DNA of 64,000 nucleotides from Pogona vitticeps (Eukaryota; Chordata; Lepidosauria; Squamata; Agamidae), in contig NC_135791.1 of NCBI RefSeq assembly GCF_051106095.1, positions 3,550,001-3,614,000 on the forward strand. The letters are read 5' to 3'. Below the pieces are notes generated by a model. It saw nothing but the letters and a program-made list of their open reading frames with translations, did no database searches and had not been told where the DNA came from. Shown here in pieces: positions 1 through 10,601 of the stretch. Numbering within the stretch: position 1 is the first letter of the stretch; every line of letters begins with the position of its first letter. Position numbers and translations under genes: made by a program.

Positions 1-1455
1 TGAAGGGTGCTTTTTTTTTTTCCATCCACAGGAAATGTCACCTATTCAATGCTTGGGTGTAAGTTCCTGTTCAAGGCCAATATCCAAAGCTGGTGAAAAA
101 AGGACAACTCTTTTTCCCTTCTGCAGTCAAACTGAGGAAGGAGGGACCAAACTATGCCTATCTTCCTCTGCAAAGGTGGATATATACACACCTATTTTAA
201 AAAAAAATTTTTTGCAAAGTTTCAGAGATTTCCGGCTGCCCACGAGTGGGTTAAAAGATTCAGGAATATTACTGGAAAATTACCGGCGAAGTTGCCAAGC
301 GCCTCTTTTGTTAGGGAGCCTGGCTGTTTTGTTATCAATAGCTGGCCTTTTGAATAGTTAGGAAAGACCTGAAAAAAGAATCCCTCTCCCTCTCTCTCCC
401 ACCCCCAGGCAAAGACTGAGAAGCAGCAGCTTATGGCTGGGCAAGAGACAGAATGAAGAGCTCAGTTCAGGCTCTGTAAACTTCACCGGGGGTCCATGGT
501 AAGATGGCTTGCCCCCTCTCGCATCCTAAATTTATGTATTGTTTCAGTGCACACAAACAGGCACCGTGGATTGCAATGGTACACACACTGTGTGCATGGA
601 TTATGCTCATATTATGCTCATGGTGTGCATGAGTTATACTGGGTTTCCCTCCTTCAACCTCTCCTCCCCCCCTCCAAATCCTGTAGACGCATCTTTGCCC
701 AGAGATTAGCGAGAGAAGTCCTGGATTTTTGACTCTTTGAATGGTTGAAGCTGCGTGCACCCATCTATGTGAAGCCAATACCTTTATCAATAAATACATA
801 TTTAAATAAATGCAAGCCTTTGGGAATACATTAAGTACATATTTATGAAATGCACGCATATTTATTTATGACGAAACAAACGTTGCCAGTTGCTACACTT
901 TCTTGCAAAAGGTGCCAATCCCAGATAAACGAAGCACTAGTGTCTCCTGCTCGGAGAAGTGGGGTTCACATAGATTCTCTCTGTGTGTATGTCTGTGTAT
1001 CAAAGTTTTGGACAGCACTGATTTCCTGAAATCTTTCCAGCTGTATATGACTTTCAGAAGAGAGCCTGTTTTTTTAAAAAAATTATTGTAGAGCCAGAAC
1101 AGAAGTGGAATGTTCCGGATATTCCCATCACCACCTTGATCTTTCTTCTGCCTCTGGTAGCTTCAGCTCATTTATCTTCCGCCGGAGGGGCCTGGCCCTC
1201 TGTTTTACTTGGCCGCTGCATCTGGCGTATTCTTTGGGTGTGTGACTTCACCCACTTGTGGTGCTGATGATCGTTCCCAGCACGGGTGATCCAGACGGAC
1301 CAGGTCTGAGCCCTCCTGCAAGGTAAAGAGAAGGAGCAACGTTATGATGGAGCTGCAGGAAAGGAGAGACGGATGGATGAAGAGGCGAGGGATCGTCCTG
1401 GAAGGGTCGCTTATGAATATGGCGTTGTATGGAGGAGCCTCGCGTTTGCATACAG
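1..1455. other. Unique non-coding sequence
   Basis: No recognisable exon, RNA gene or transposon was seen here. The sequence is of ordinary complexity with short homopolymer runs and an AT-rich patch near 780-870. Open frames in it are short and resemble no protein I know. Confidence 0.5.
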
Positions 1456-1530
1456 AGGTTGATCTAACCATCTCTTGCAGAGGTTGATCTAACCAGAGGT
1501 TAGATCTAAGCAGAGGGTGCTCTAACCATC
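1456..1530. repeat. Short imperfect tandem duplication
   Basis: A unit reading roughly AGAGGTTGATCTAACC followed by ATCTCTTGC occurs about three times in a row with small changes. Parts are also inverted (AGAGGTTAGATCTAAGC). It lies just left of an L2-type LINE end. It looks like local slippage or duplication rather than a named element. Confidence 0.55.
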
Positions 1531-1567
1531 TCTTGCTCCCCTTTGATTATTTGAAATATTGTTGTGA

Positions 1568-1917
1568 ACTCATTGCCTGGCCCCATCTTTGCTGTCCTTC
1601 CGCAAGCAAGCAAAAATCTTTCTCTACAGGCAGGCTTTTTTAAAGCGACTGGCTGTCTGAAAAGCTTTTTTTAAAAGTAACTTGGATTGTTGTGCTTTGT
1701 AGCTTTTGAATGCATTCTTAGTATTTTCAGGCAACAGATAAGTGAATTTGCGGATGGGGGGGACTCTACCGTGATTTAAATTTGTTTTTAGTTTTGATTA
1801 TATTTACCATTTATACCATTTACAATTTTATTTACCAATTTTAATATAATATTTGTTTAATTCTTTCTAATATTTGTATACTTACTGTTTTTAGCTTTCA
1901 CATATTGTCTTTTTAAT
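1568..1917 (+). mobile_element. L2-type LINE 3' end (5'-truncated)
   Basis: The segment matches, over its length, the copies at 40655-40985 (same strand) and 22060-22625 (opposite strand). Near 1590 it translates to a decayed version of the tract LLSFRKQ-K-FL-RQAF, which closes the reading frame of L2-like LINEs after the motif RLWNSLPLE seen in the 22-kb copy. An AT-rich 3' UTR follows, ending near TTAGCTTTCACATATTGTC. A Sauria SINE begins immediately after it. L2 is preferred over CR1 from that motif, but clade assignment was by eye only. Confidence 0.6.
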
Positions 1918-1920
1918 GAT

Positions 1921-2113
1921 GGTATCCAGAGACCAGGAGTTTGAATCCCTACTGTGCCTCCTGAGCAAAGAGCCAGCCTGGGTAACCTTGGGCAAGCTGC
2001 ACAGTCCCAGGGCGCCCCCTAGAGGAAGAGAATAGTAAAGCACTTCTGAGTATTCTCTACCTGGAAAACCGTGAAAAAGTCAGGACTGATTTGACAAGAC
2101 ATTATTATTATTA
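1921..2113 (+). mobile_element. Sauria-type tRNA SINE, 5'-truncated head
   Basis: The body contains the diagnostic tracts GAGCCAGCCTGGGTAACC, GGGCAAGCTGCACAGTCCC, GGGCGCCCCCTAGAGGAAG and CACTTCTGAGTATTCTC. It then has the RTE/BovB-like tail (GTCAGGACTGATTTGAC) and (ATT)n. The tRNA-derived A-box half is missing or decayed, while the B-box region (AGTTTGAATCCC) is present. It abuts an L2-type LINE end. Confidence 0.8.
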
Positions 2114-2449
2114 AATGTAACAAGTTAAAAAAAAAGCAATTGAAGTCAAGTGGTTTAATATTCTAAAGCATTATCAAAGAATTAAAGTATATAATTTATT
2201 AAAATATGCAATAATAAACCAGATTTATTTGTTACTTAACTTAAACCAGGGCTTCTTTTTACTGCATTTTAAAGATTGTGTCCTTCCTCTAAGGAGCTTA
2301 CGTACATGGCTCATTGATGCATTTTATTTTCACGACAGCCTGTGGGGAAGATTAGACTGAGAGATATATCACGACACGATTTTGCGTCCAAAAGACAAAC
2401 AAGTCGGTCTTAGATCAAGCTTGAACACTCCCTAGAAGTGAAAATGAAT
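2114..2449. other. Unique AT-rich non-coding sequence
   Basis: AT-rich DNA between a SINE and an RTE LINE tail. No exon or repeat family was recognised in it. Confidence 0.45.
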
Positions 2450-2668
2450 TCCCTGAAGATGCCATATTTGGAACACATCGTGGGTTAAAAGAAGTCTTGC
2501 TGGAAAAGACTGGGAAAAGTCGGAGGCAGCAGGAAAAGAGGAGGACCTAGTGTGAGATGGATGTGCTCAGTAAGGGAAGTCACAGCATTGAGTTTGCAAG
2601 ATCTGAGCAGGCCTGTTACAAACAGATTTGTAGGATTTACATAAAATAGAGGTGGCTTGACAGCCCAT

Positions 2669-2741
<73 letters not shown>
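2450..2741 (+). mobile_element. RTE-clade LINE 3' end with expanded (CAA)n tail
   Basis: The tracts GGCAGCAGGAAAAGAGGAGG, GCATTGAGTTTGCAAGATCT and GGCTTGACAGCCCATAACAA match the 3' end of a squamate RTE family related to BovB. That family encodes a carboxyl end of the type GKVEGCRKRG...LKEATGLSLQEL, best read in the copy at 31690-31915. The element ends in (CAA)n grown to about 24 units at 2670-2741. A further copy lies at 56700-56876 and an inverted one at 13463-13640. Confidence 0.7.
2670..2741. repeat. (CAA)n microsatellite
   Basis: About 24 uninterrupted CAA units. They sit exactly at the 3' end of an RTE LINE copy, whose natural tail is a short ACA repeat, so the array probably grew from that tail. 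Confidence 0.95.
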
Positions 2742-2914
2742 GGATTTTGTGTGGTATTTCACCATGATGAGAATACAACTGAGTATAACATCCCACGGGG
2801 GGGGGGGAGCTACAATTGGGATTATGTGTGTGTGCTTCTGAAGGGGACGTGTGTGTTTCTACCAAGGCACACGTCTGCACTTATAACAGAGAGCAATGTG
2901 TAGCCTGCATAATT

Positions 2915-2999
2915 AACTTGTAAACCGCTCAGAGAGTGCTTGAAGCACTATGGGGCGGTATATAAGCAGCACGCTTTGCTTTGCTTTGCTTTGCTTTAG
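2915..2999 (+). mobile_element. tRNA SINE with L2-type tail, 3' part only
   Basis: The tail GTAAACCGCTCAGAGAGTGC, then GCACTATGGGGCGGTATATA and (TTTGC)n, is the same as in the fuller copies at 38722-38971 and 48133-48477. The tRNA-like head is absent or too decayed to see. Confidence 0.65.
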
Positions 3000-3830
3000 C
3001 AAAGGAAAAAGGAAATGGTGTAATGGAACTGAACCAGCTCAAATCTGGGGCAAACGATACAGGAACCAATTCTGGAATTAATTTTAGAACTTCTCCTGGC
3101 TGAACTGGAATTCAGAGGGAGTGGAATGTCAGGCACAGTCAAGGAGTAAAAAAAAAAAAAAGAATACCATACTGCAACTAAGCCACAACATGTGTGCATA
3201 CATATTCTTTTATTGTTAAGCACAGCCCATACTTGTTCCTCTCAGATTATAAGCGCCTCCAGGCAGCAACCTCTCCTGTAGTACTCTGTAAACCACCATG
3301 AATGCTAAGGACACATAGAAGGAAGAGGGAGGAGACCGCTATATTGTGTGTGGGGTTTTTTTTTTTTTATAACTATTTCTAAAGAGCCACTGTGGGTTTT
3401 TCCTTGGGACAAAAAGTGTGGGGTATTAAGTTCCATAAACAGATAAATACGCTTAAGGCCCATGGGCAAGCCCCCCAGAGACTGTGGGGCCACCTGGCTG
3501 GCCACGGGCGAAGGATCAGGCCCCTCCACTGTAGGAATTCTCAAGGGTTCTCGATCCAGCCATAAAACCTTTCCCTGTTAAGGCTGGACAGTGCAAGGAA
3601 GCTGCAGACTAGAGGCGATAAGTGAAGCGAAGGGCCTAGCAAGAAAGCCATCCTCAATTTGTGAAAAAGCGGACGCAACCGGAAAAAGACCTGCAGATCA
3701 GTCCTGGCACCTTGGAGCAAGAAAATGCACAAATTTGATCCAGAGCAGCTGCATCCGATACCCAAAAGCCCAAAAAATGCTGTACATAAGACGTCCAGGT
3801 ATGTATGTGTGTACGGGCAAGATCTGTGTA
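3000..3830. other. Mostly unique non-coding sequence
   Basis: No exon was recognised. Around 3230-3300 the words GCGCCTCCAGGCAG and CTCTGTAAACCACCATGAATGC resemble the tail of an old interspersed repeat, but the family could not be named. Confidence 0.4.
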
Positions 3831-4078
3831 CAGTAGCACCCTCTTATCCGCGGGATCGGTATCTGCTGATTCACTTATCAGCTGCTGAAATTACTAAACT
3901 GCCCACACCCCCAGAAATACATATTTAGATGTATTTCCAGAGTATATTTACCAGAACTGGCCACTAAAGGTAGCCAGAGAACCATGCAATGTATAGTGTT
4001 CTATACGTCCATATTTTTCAGTATCCACGGGGTAAGGGGGCTTGGAACTGCTCCCCCACGGATACTGTGGTCCTACCG
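3831..4078. mobile_element. Tigger/pogo-like non-autonomous DNA transposon
   Basis: The ends form an imperfect terminal inverted repeat: CAGTAGCACCCTCTTATCCG on the left against CGGTAGGACCACAGTATCCG when the right end is reversed. The element is flanked by TA on both sides, the duplication used by Tc1/mariner/pogo elements. The interior carries no long open frame. Internal words such as GTATAGTGTTCTATACG and TTTTCAGTATCCACGG are typical of Tigger-derived MITEs. Confidence 0.7.
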
Positions 4079-4238
4079 TATAAGAAGCCTGTGCCACAAC
4101 AGTGATGGCAACATCAGACATAGAATGAGCCTCTGACAGCTTAGACCCCGCATGGCAATGTGGGTTATATCTGAGAATGGCAATAGACGAGGGTCACCTC
4201 TGGAATAAAATCTTTTTGTCATGTGTTATAAGTTCAAA

Positions 4239-4603
4239 CCGTTGAAGAATTGATGCTTTTGAACTGTGGTGCTGGAGGAGACTCTTGAGAGTCCCCTGGA
4301 CTGCAAGGAGGACAAACCTATCTGTTCTGAAGGAAATCAACCCTGAGTGCTCCCTGGAAGGACAGATCCTGAAACTGAGGCTCCAGTACTTTGGCCATCT
4401 CATGAGAAGAGAAGACTCCCTGGAAAAGACCTTCATGTTGGGAAAGTGTGAAGGCAGGAGGAGAAGGGGACGGCAGAGGATGAGATGGAGGGACATGACT
4501 TTGACCCAACTCCGGGAGGCAGTGGAAGACAGGAGGGCCTGGCGTGCTCTGGTCCATGGGGTCACCAAGAGTCAGACACAACTTAACGACTAAACAACAA
4601 CAA
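4239..4603 (+). mobile_element. BovB LINE, 5'-truncated copy with 11-bp target duplication
   Basis: Translation from 4285 gives the carboxyl end of the BovB reverse-transcriptase protein: VPWTARRTNLSVLKEINPEC, then FGHLMRREDSLEKTFMLGK, GRRRRGRQRMRW and WRALVHGVTKSQTQL. The 3' end is the BovB tail with short ACA repeats. ATAAGTTCAAA is present at 4228-4238 and again at 4604-4614, an 11-bp target-site duplication, so both ends of the insertion are defined. Only the last tenth or so of a full BovB is present. The last part of the frame reads open, which suggests a fairly young insertion. Confidence 0.93.
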
Positions 4604-4731
4604 ATAAGTTCAAAACAGGGGTGCATTAAATAACAGGAACAAGCGTGGGTGGTATCTTTATCAGACCAGGAAAATCTCACAAAGAGGTGTTAGCTTCTGA
4701 ATTCCATAACCTTCTTCATCAGGCCGGGCCT

Positions 4732-4976
4732 TAGCTGGACAGCTCAGTGGTTTAGGTATACAGAATTTGATTCTCCCTATGGTGCCACCTGGGAGAAGAA
4801 CCAGCCTGTGTCACCTTGGGCAAGCTGCACAGTCCCAGGGCACACCCACACCCCCCCGAAGAAGGGAAACCACTTCTGAGTATTCTCTACCAAGAAAACC
4901 ATGAAAAGGGTCCCTTTAAGTCAGAACTCACTTGATAGCACATTACTATTATTGTTGTTGCTGCTGTTATTGTTTT
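4732..4976 (+). mobile_element. Sauria-type tRNA SINE
   Basis: The tRNA-derived head (GGACAGCTCAGTGGTTTAGG, an A-box) and body tracts (GGGCAAGCTGCACAGTCCC, CACTTCTGAGTATTCTC) are present. They are followed by the RTE/BovB-like tail (AAGTCAGAACTCACTTGATA) and (ATT)n/(GTT)n. It is the standard polymerase III SINE of squamates and carries no protein gene. Confidence 0.85.
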
Positions 4977-7900
4977 GTCGTTGTCGTCTTTTTAAAAAAA
5001 ACTAGATATAAGTACCACACCCTTTTTCTTCTGTTTCATATCATGGATGTTTGATCTGAGAGAAAGCTCCAGAAGAAAGGAAGAGGAAATTGAGAGTCAT
5101 TCAGCCCTCAAGGATTATGAGCGGATACAGCTTTGCTCTTGGGATGCAGAGACACCTCCATCAACTTGCTTTGATCCAGGAAAGAAACAGTAGGGGGCAT
5201 TATAAGATAGAGCATGGGTTCCCCTTGCAACAAGGCATATCTTTCGTTTCCTTCCTTTTAAAATCAGAATGTACACAGTTTTGCTCATTTCTTCTTGTTT
5301 TGGGTGGTAAGAACTTGAAATGGAAAATGGAATTTTAAAAAAATTCATGAAAAAGTTAAATGAGCAATAGCTGTCCAAGCCCAGGACTCTGAATGCTTAA
5401 GTTGCATGAAGTCTGAGGTCCCTTGCCCATACATTCAGCCATAATATTTCTGTGGATGCAGGGCAGCCATCTTCCTGCCTCCCCTCCCTGAAAAGTCCCC
5501 TTATATTTCACACTCATAGGGCAGGGAAAAACAAATTGAGAAGAGTTGCACCCCTTTGAATCTGGGTCGTGCCATTCGGTCGCCATTCCTTCTTGAAGAA
5601 TGTGCCCAAAGCCGGATGGAAAGGGCTTGAGCTTTTGAAAAGGTCACGCAGGAAAAGGTGGAAGGAGCTCGTTTCCTCACCCCTGGCAGAATCAGATTGA
5701 GATTATTAGACTCAGGAAAGGGAAGTCAGGGGAAGAGTCTCTCAGCAAATCCACCAGGTTCTGTGTAAAGGGCAGGTGGACATTTATGGAGCCACGCTTT
5801 GGGCAACAGGACCCTTTAAAGGATGTAAGCACTAAAAAAAAACACAACACAGAATGAGTGCCCTCTGCTCCAACCAGAGGATGAGGAGGGGAAGACCGGA
5901 GAAGAAAAAGGAAGGGAGCTTCAGCCAGCACCCATAGAAATCAAACTGCTCCCCCTTCATCCCCAAAGGGAAGAAAGACGGGCAATGTTTTTGAATTCTC
6001 CTCCTCCTGATGGCTGATCTCTATCTGTTGCCGTTCCACTTGAGTGCATTGCCTCCAGACTCACAGACTCATTCGCCTGGACGCCGATTCTGTATTTAGA
6101 TGTAGTGCTCCCATAGGAGGAAAAGATTTTATTTTAACACGAACCAGCTTCAGTCCACATTTGCCAAAGGATGTCTCAGCCGTGCAGCACTGAAAGATTT
6201 GTGTGCCTTGAAGGATAAGGTTGTAAGGATATTTGCCTTTGCCATAATACAGAGGCCGGCACAGAACAGCCTGCAGGCCGCAGCAGCCCACCTAGTACTA
6301 CTCCTGGCACAAGACCCAGATTTTTGTTTTGGAAAGAGGGTTTCAGCTAAGACGTCACATGTATTACTGCACCCACTCTTGACTCTTACGTTATGCCCAC
6401 TGATGTCTGCGAAAGCTCGCCTCCTTCACACACACATACACACAAATTGGCCACTCCCAGGCTCAGCAGTAAGTGAGCAAAGCCGAACTTTCTTCCAAGT
6501 AAACAAACACAGCAGCATTTTTTGGTAGTATGCATTTTAAAAAAGAACTGGCTTGTTGTGATAGTGGAAGGAAGATCAATCCCAAGGTCGGGCGTCTCCT
6601 GTTCAAAGTGGGAGAGCTGGCAGACGCCGGTTCCTGCTGGAACTAACTCTCTCTCTGGCTTTAGAGTCTCACTTGGCGGAGGAGAACTGCCAAGCCCATC
6701 TTACGCGTTGCTGTGCCCGGCTTGAACAACCCTTCCTGGCTTCAACCTCCGACCTCCCCTGACCTCTCTCTTCTGCCTTCACTCCACCGTTTGGCACCTA
6801 CTGGCGCTGATCCTCTTTTAACTTGCTCCTGCCAGGATGGATGGGTCCTCCTTATCCTGTGAGAAAACTTTGCACCCAACTTCTGTGCCTGCAAGCACCG
6901 CTTCCCGGCTTTCTTCGTTGTTGACAGGTATGCGTGAGGGATGGAGCCGAGCCCGGCTCCCTGGTTTGTTTCCCACTCTGGAACAAGACGAAAAGCTCGC
7001 ATCCTAACTCCATCGCATGCCAAGCGCAGACAGCAGGGAGAAGATTAATGGGTGGGCTTTGGAGGAGCACTTAAAAGAAGACGTGGGATTAACATGGATT
7101 TAAGGGCCGAGCTACTGTCACGTTGAGAATCCGTTGCCAGTGGGCAGTTGATCCGGAGCCAGTGGCAAGCTCTCCTGCTTCCAAGAAATGTTACAAGGGG
7201 GGCTGTCCTACAGCAAAGTGACTAAGGGCTTTTGTGTTTGCTTTTCTGGCAATGTCGGTGGGAGGGGGGACGGCTGGCTTCTTGGGTGGTTGTACAGAAA
7301 ACAACACTTCCAGTTCCTCTTGTTCAGAATAGGTAAATCACATCAGTCAATCTAGACCCAGGTTTTCTTGAGTGGGTATCTTATACATACACACTCCTCC
7401 GGGATTTATTTTTTGAAAAGAAACGCTCAAAATTCTGCTGTTGATTTATTTGCTCTGGTGTTGGGTTTTGTAAAATCCAGACTGGAGTAATGGAGGTTTC
7501 AATTTAGAGAACATTCTGGTGGGTTTTTTATTTTATTTTTTATTTTTATTTTTGGGGGTGGATGGGTGAGTGAGTGGGGGTTAAATATGATCTTCGGTGC
7601 AATATTATTTATGAAACCAGGGAGCGTCCATGTCTTTATTCGCACGTACGCACACAAGCACACACGCCTTAGAGTCCGGTAGCCCAACAAAATGATACGC
7701 CGACTTTCGGCACAACCCGAAAAGCACCAAATAGGCTGAAACACTGTTGTGCAGTGATGCAAACGGCATCACTTTTAGATGCAAATTGTAGTAATTTAAG
7801 AAATCCCCACGGATTCTGGTTTCAAGGTAAGTGGCCCAAAGAAAGAAGATCAGGAGGACCCATGAAGTGGGCCATCGGCAGTTAACTCCCACACCGCAAA

Positions 7901-8373
7901 CCAGCCAGGCACACCGGCTGCCAGATCACAATCTTCCACAGGGTGTCAAGGTGTAGATGTATTGTAGAGCCAGCCTGTGTGGCCTTAGTCCCCGGGTGCC
8001 CCCAGAAAAAGGGAGCGAGAAACAAGAGAATACACAGAAGAGGATTCTTATTCCCTTCTTCTGGGGGCGTACAATCCCAGGTTTTGAAGTGGAGCACCCA
8101 TCCTCATGCTTACCTTTTAAAAGCATGGTTCTGGATCCCACCTTTGTGGTGCTGCAATATCCTTGCCGCCTCTTTTTTTTCCTTTCCCTCCGGGTGCATG
8201 CCTGTTTTTAACACCTAATTTGCAGCCAGGGGGTGACAGATCTCCTCCATGTTGAGATGAGCGGTACCCTTGAATCTGGCCACTGCAAAGAAAGAAGAAA
8301 TCCAGTTCTGTTTATTTTTTGAAAAGAACTTTCCCAGATTTGCAAAGGTCTGCATAAATTTGGTGGAAAGAAT

Positions 8374-8415
8374 TTCTCTCTCTCTCTTTCTCTCTCTCTC
8401 TGTGTGTGTGTGTGT
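8374..8415. repeat. (TC)n followed by (TG)n
   Basis: A compound dinucleotide tract that switches from CT to GT repeats. Confidence 0.9.
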
Positions 8416-9316
8416 AAAAACACAATCGTGGCCATATCTAGTGGTTCACGCAGCACAGCCATGCCCATCAAAGGCAGGAAATAGCAGCTTTGGGCAAGGG
8501 TTATGCAGGGCACAGATGGTACATTTAGACACAGAGATTTTTACGTAAGGTTGAGGTGTGGTTAAACAGGTGTTTCTGCTGCCCGGGGCCTCTCCCCCCC
8601 TTTTTTAAAATGACAAATGTTTGACGTAATCCTGTGACTTTTTGCCGAAGGAAGGAAGCTAAAATCTCGCCAAGAGCTTTGTAAGGAGGCCTCCACCGAG
8701 GAAGAGCTATGTCAGCAAAACTGTACACAATCTAGTGCTCTGGAGAGGAACGCACCAGGCAAACGTCACTTCTGACAACCATTCTCAGCCCTTCTGGCTC
8801 TGCCCAGCCATAATAAACCTATCTATCAGTCTGGGATCGCCCGCTAGAGCAGGCGCCTAAGAAACAGAAGGTGGATTTTTAAAAAATCTCATGCAGACTA
8901 CAAAACCCGTAATCCCCAGCCAGCATTGCCCCTTGGTGTCGTGATCCCAAAACGTAACAGTTTGACACTCAAAAAAAGAACCACCTCATGCACAATGAGA
9001 CCATTGATGTAGGATTGTTGGCTGTCGCTGGTGGTGGCTTGCCAAGAGGGTCCCCAGATCTTGAAGGGGGAGGATTGACACACACACACCCCGGGGACTG
9101 GGTTCTTCTGCACTTTTATGCTCCTTTGCTGTTTTATCAGCTGTTGTTTGGATTTCCACTTTAATGCAATATTGTGTTTGTGACTGAAATTTTTATCTTT
9201 TATCTCACCTTTGCTCCAGTAAGGTCTGGAAAATGTGCATGGCGATGCCATTGTTAACGCCCACCGTATTATCTTCAGCACAGTGCTATGAGGGAAAGGA
9301 AGCACAGAGAAAGGGG

Positions 9317-9340
9317 AAGAGAGAGAGAGAGAGAGAGAGA
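9317..9340. repeat. (GA)n microsatellite
   Basis: A short uninterrupted GA tract in otherwise unique sequence. Confidence 0.85.
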
Positions 9341-9692
9341 TCTGAACTTCATGGGTGAAGGAAGATACGATTCCTCATTCCAACAACAACACTCTGCATG
9401 TTATTCTGAGCTGGATTTTTGCAAAATATGGCTGGTTTAGAAAGCCGGTTCAGAAAGACTGCTCCAGAGGGCGGATGTCATAAACCCTAAAAATGGTTGG
9501 AAGGAGGGGCAGATGGATGGATGGATGAACTGCCTTCCAAACTTCATATTTCGGTAAGTGCATTAATTTTGACTTACATTGTAAGGACTGTTGTAAGCAG
9601 CGCTATAAGGGTTACAGAGGTAATATATTTGGAGAACTTTTCTACTCAGTTCTACAGTAAAGCATAAAACTCTGGACTTTCACAGATGCGAG

Positions 9693-9836
9693 TATGTGTT
9701 GCAAACCACCCAGAGTGACCTTGCAGCCGGATGGGTGGTATAGAAGTCAAATGAATGAATGAATGAATGAATGAATGAATGAATGAATGAATGAATGAAT
9801 GAATGAATGAATGAATGAACAAGTAAGTAAGTAAGT
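9693..9836 (+). mobile_element. L2-like retroposon tail ending in (AATG)n
   Basis: The words GCAAACCACCCAGAGTGACC and GGATGGGTGGTATAGAAGTC form the stem-like 3' end typical of L2-type retroposons (cf. the inverted copy at 55686-55810). The natural short tail repeat has expanded to about 17 AATG units at 9750-9819, followed by (AAGT)n. Anything upstream is too decayed to assign. Confidence 0.55.
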
Positions 9837-9839
9837 ATC

Positions 9840-10222
9840 ATAATTTCAAATAGGGTTTTAACAATAAGAAACAACAGAAGCATTTGAAATTTGGATTTCT
9901 TTCCAAGTCCTCAAAATGCCTTGGATCAAGAGGGTGCCCAGCAAAGAAGCACTAAGACGAATTTAAGAAAAAGACCAAGCAGTCCTACAAGCCATAACAT
10001 GCAGAAAGCTGGAATGCATGGGTCAGTTTTTCCAAACTCTGAAAGTGGTCTCTGTGCAACATTCCAAGGACGGGAAAGACAACGGCCCCCTCTCTCCTTC
10101 ATTCCCCAGACCTCTCTGCTGTATAGCTACCAAATGCTTGCATTCTGAGCTAGAACCCCTTTCTCAACACTGCTTAGCAGAATGAGTGTAAGCTGCCATT
10201 TTCCTCTCCCCCCCTCCAGGGG
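9840..10222. other. Unique non-coding sequence
   Basis: Nothing recognisable was seen between an L2-type tail and the hAT element that starts at 10231. Confidence 0.45.
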
Positions 10223-10230
10223 CTCTACTC

Positions 10231-10368
10231 CAGTGGTTCCCAACCTGGGGTCTCCAGATGTTCTTGAACTGCAACTCCCAAAAATCCTGGCCCAGCACAG
10301 CAAGCGGTGAAGGCTTCTGGGAACTACAGTCTGAGAACATCTGGGTTACCCAAGGTTGGGGACCACCG
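10231..10368. mobile_element. Short hAT-type MITE (138 bp) with perfect 8-bp duplication
   Basis: The left end reads CAGTGGTTCCCAACCTGGGG and the right end, reversed, reads CGGTGGTCCCCAACCTTGG. CTCTACTC occurs directly before (10223-10230) and after (10369-10376), the 8-bp duplication expected of hAT transposases. The interior is itself partly palindromic (TGCAACTCCCA versus TGGGAACTACAG). It encodes nothing and would need a hAT transposase supplied in trans. Confidence 0.9.
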
Positions 10369-10438
10369 CTCTACTCCAAGAATGCTATGAAGCCTAAACA
10401 GGACTCTGAGATCCTGTTCTGGGTTGGCTGCATCCTTT

Positions 10439-10601
10439 AGGCACGTCAGAGGACGAGATGGATGGACAAGGTCATCGAAGCGACCGACATGACTTTGACC
10501 AAACTCTGGGAGGTGGTGGAAGGAAGGAGGGCCTGGCCTGCTCTGGTCCATGGGGTCACGAAGAGACGGACACAACTTAAGGACTCAACAACAACAACAA
10601 C
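10439..10601 (+). mobile_element. BovB LINE, very short 3' fragment
   Basis: The stretch aligns with the last 160 bases of the BovB copies at 4239 and 47645: GACATGACTTTGACCAAACT, then GGAGGGCCTGGCCTGCTCTG, GTCCATGGGGTCACGAAGAG and a (CAA)n tail. It includes decayed WRALVHGVTK-type coding sequence. No target duplication could be fixed. Confidence 0.85.

Larger units (their letters stand above)
4980..9690. other. Long gene-free stretch, mostly unique
   Basis: No exon could be recognised on either strand. Contents seen are short simple repeats, such as (TC)n/(TG)n at 8374-8415 and (GA)n at 9317-9340, and some GC-richer DNA at 6600-7000. Open frames are short, overlap on both strands and resemble no family. 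Confidence 0.5.
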
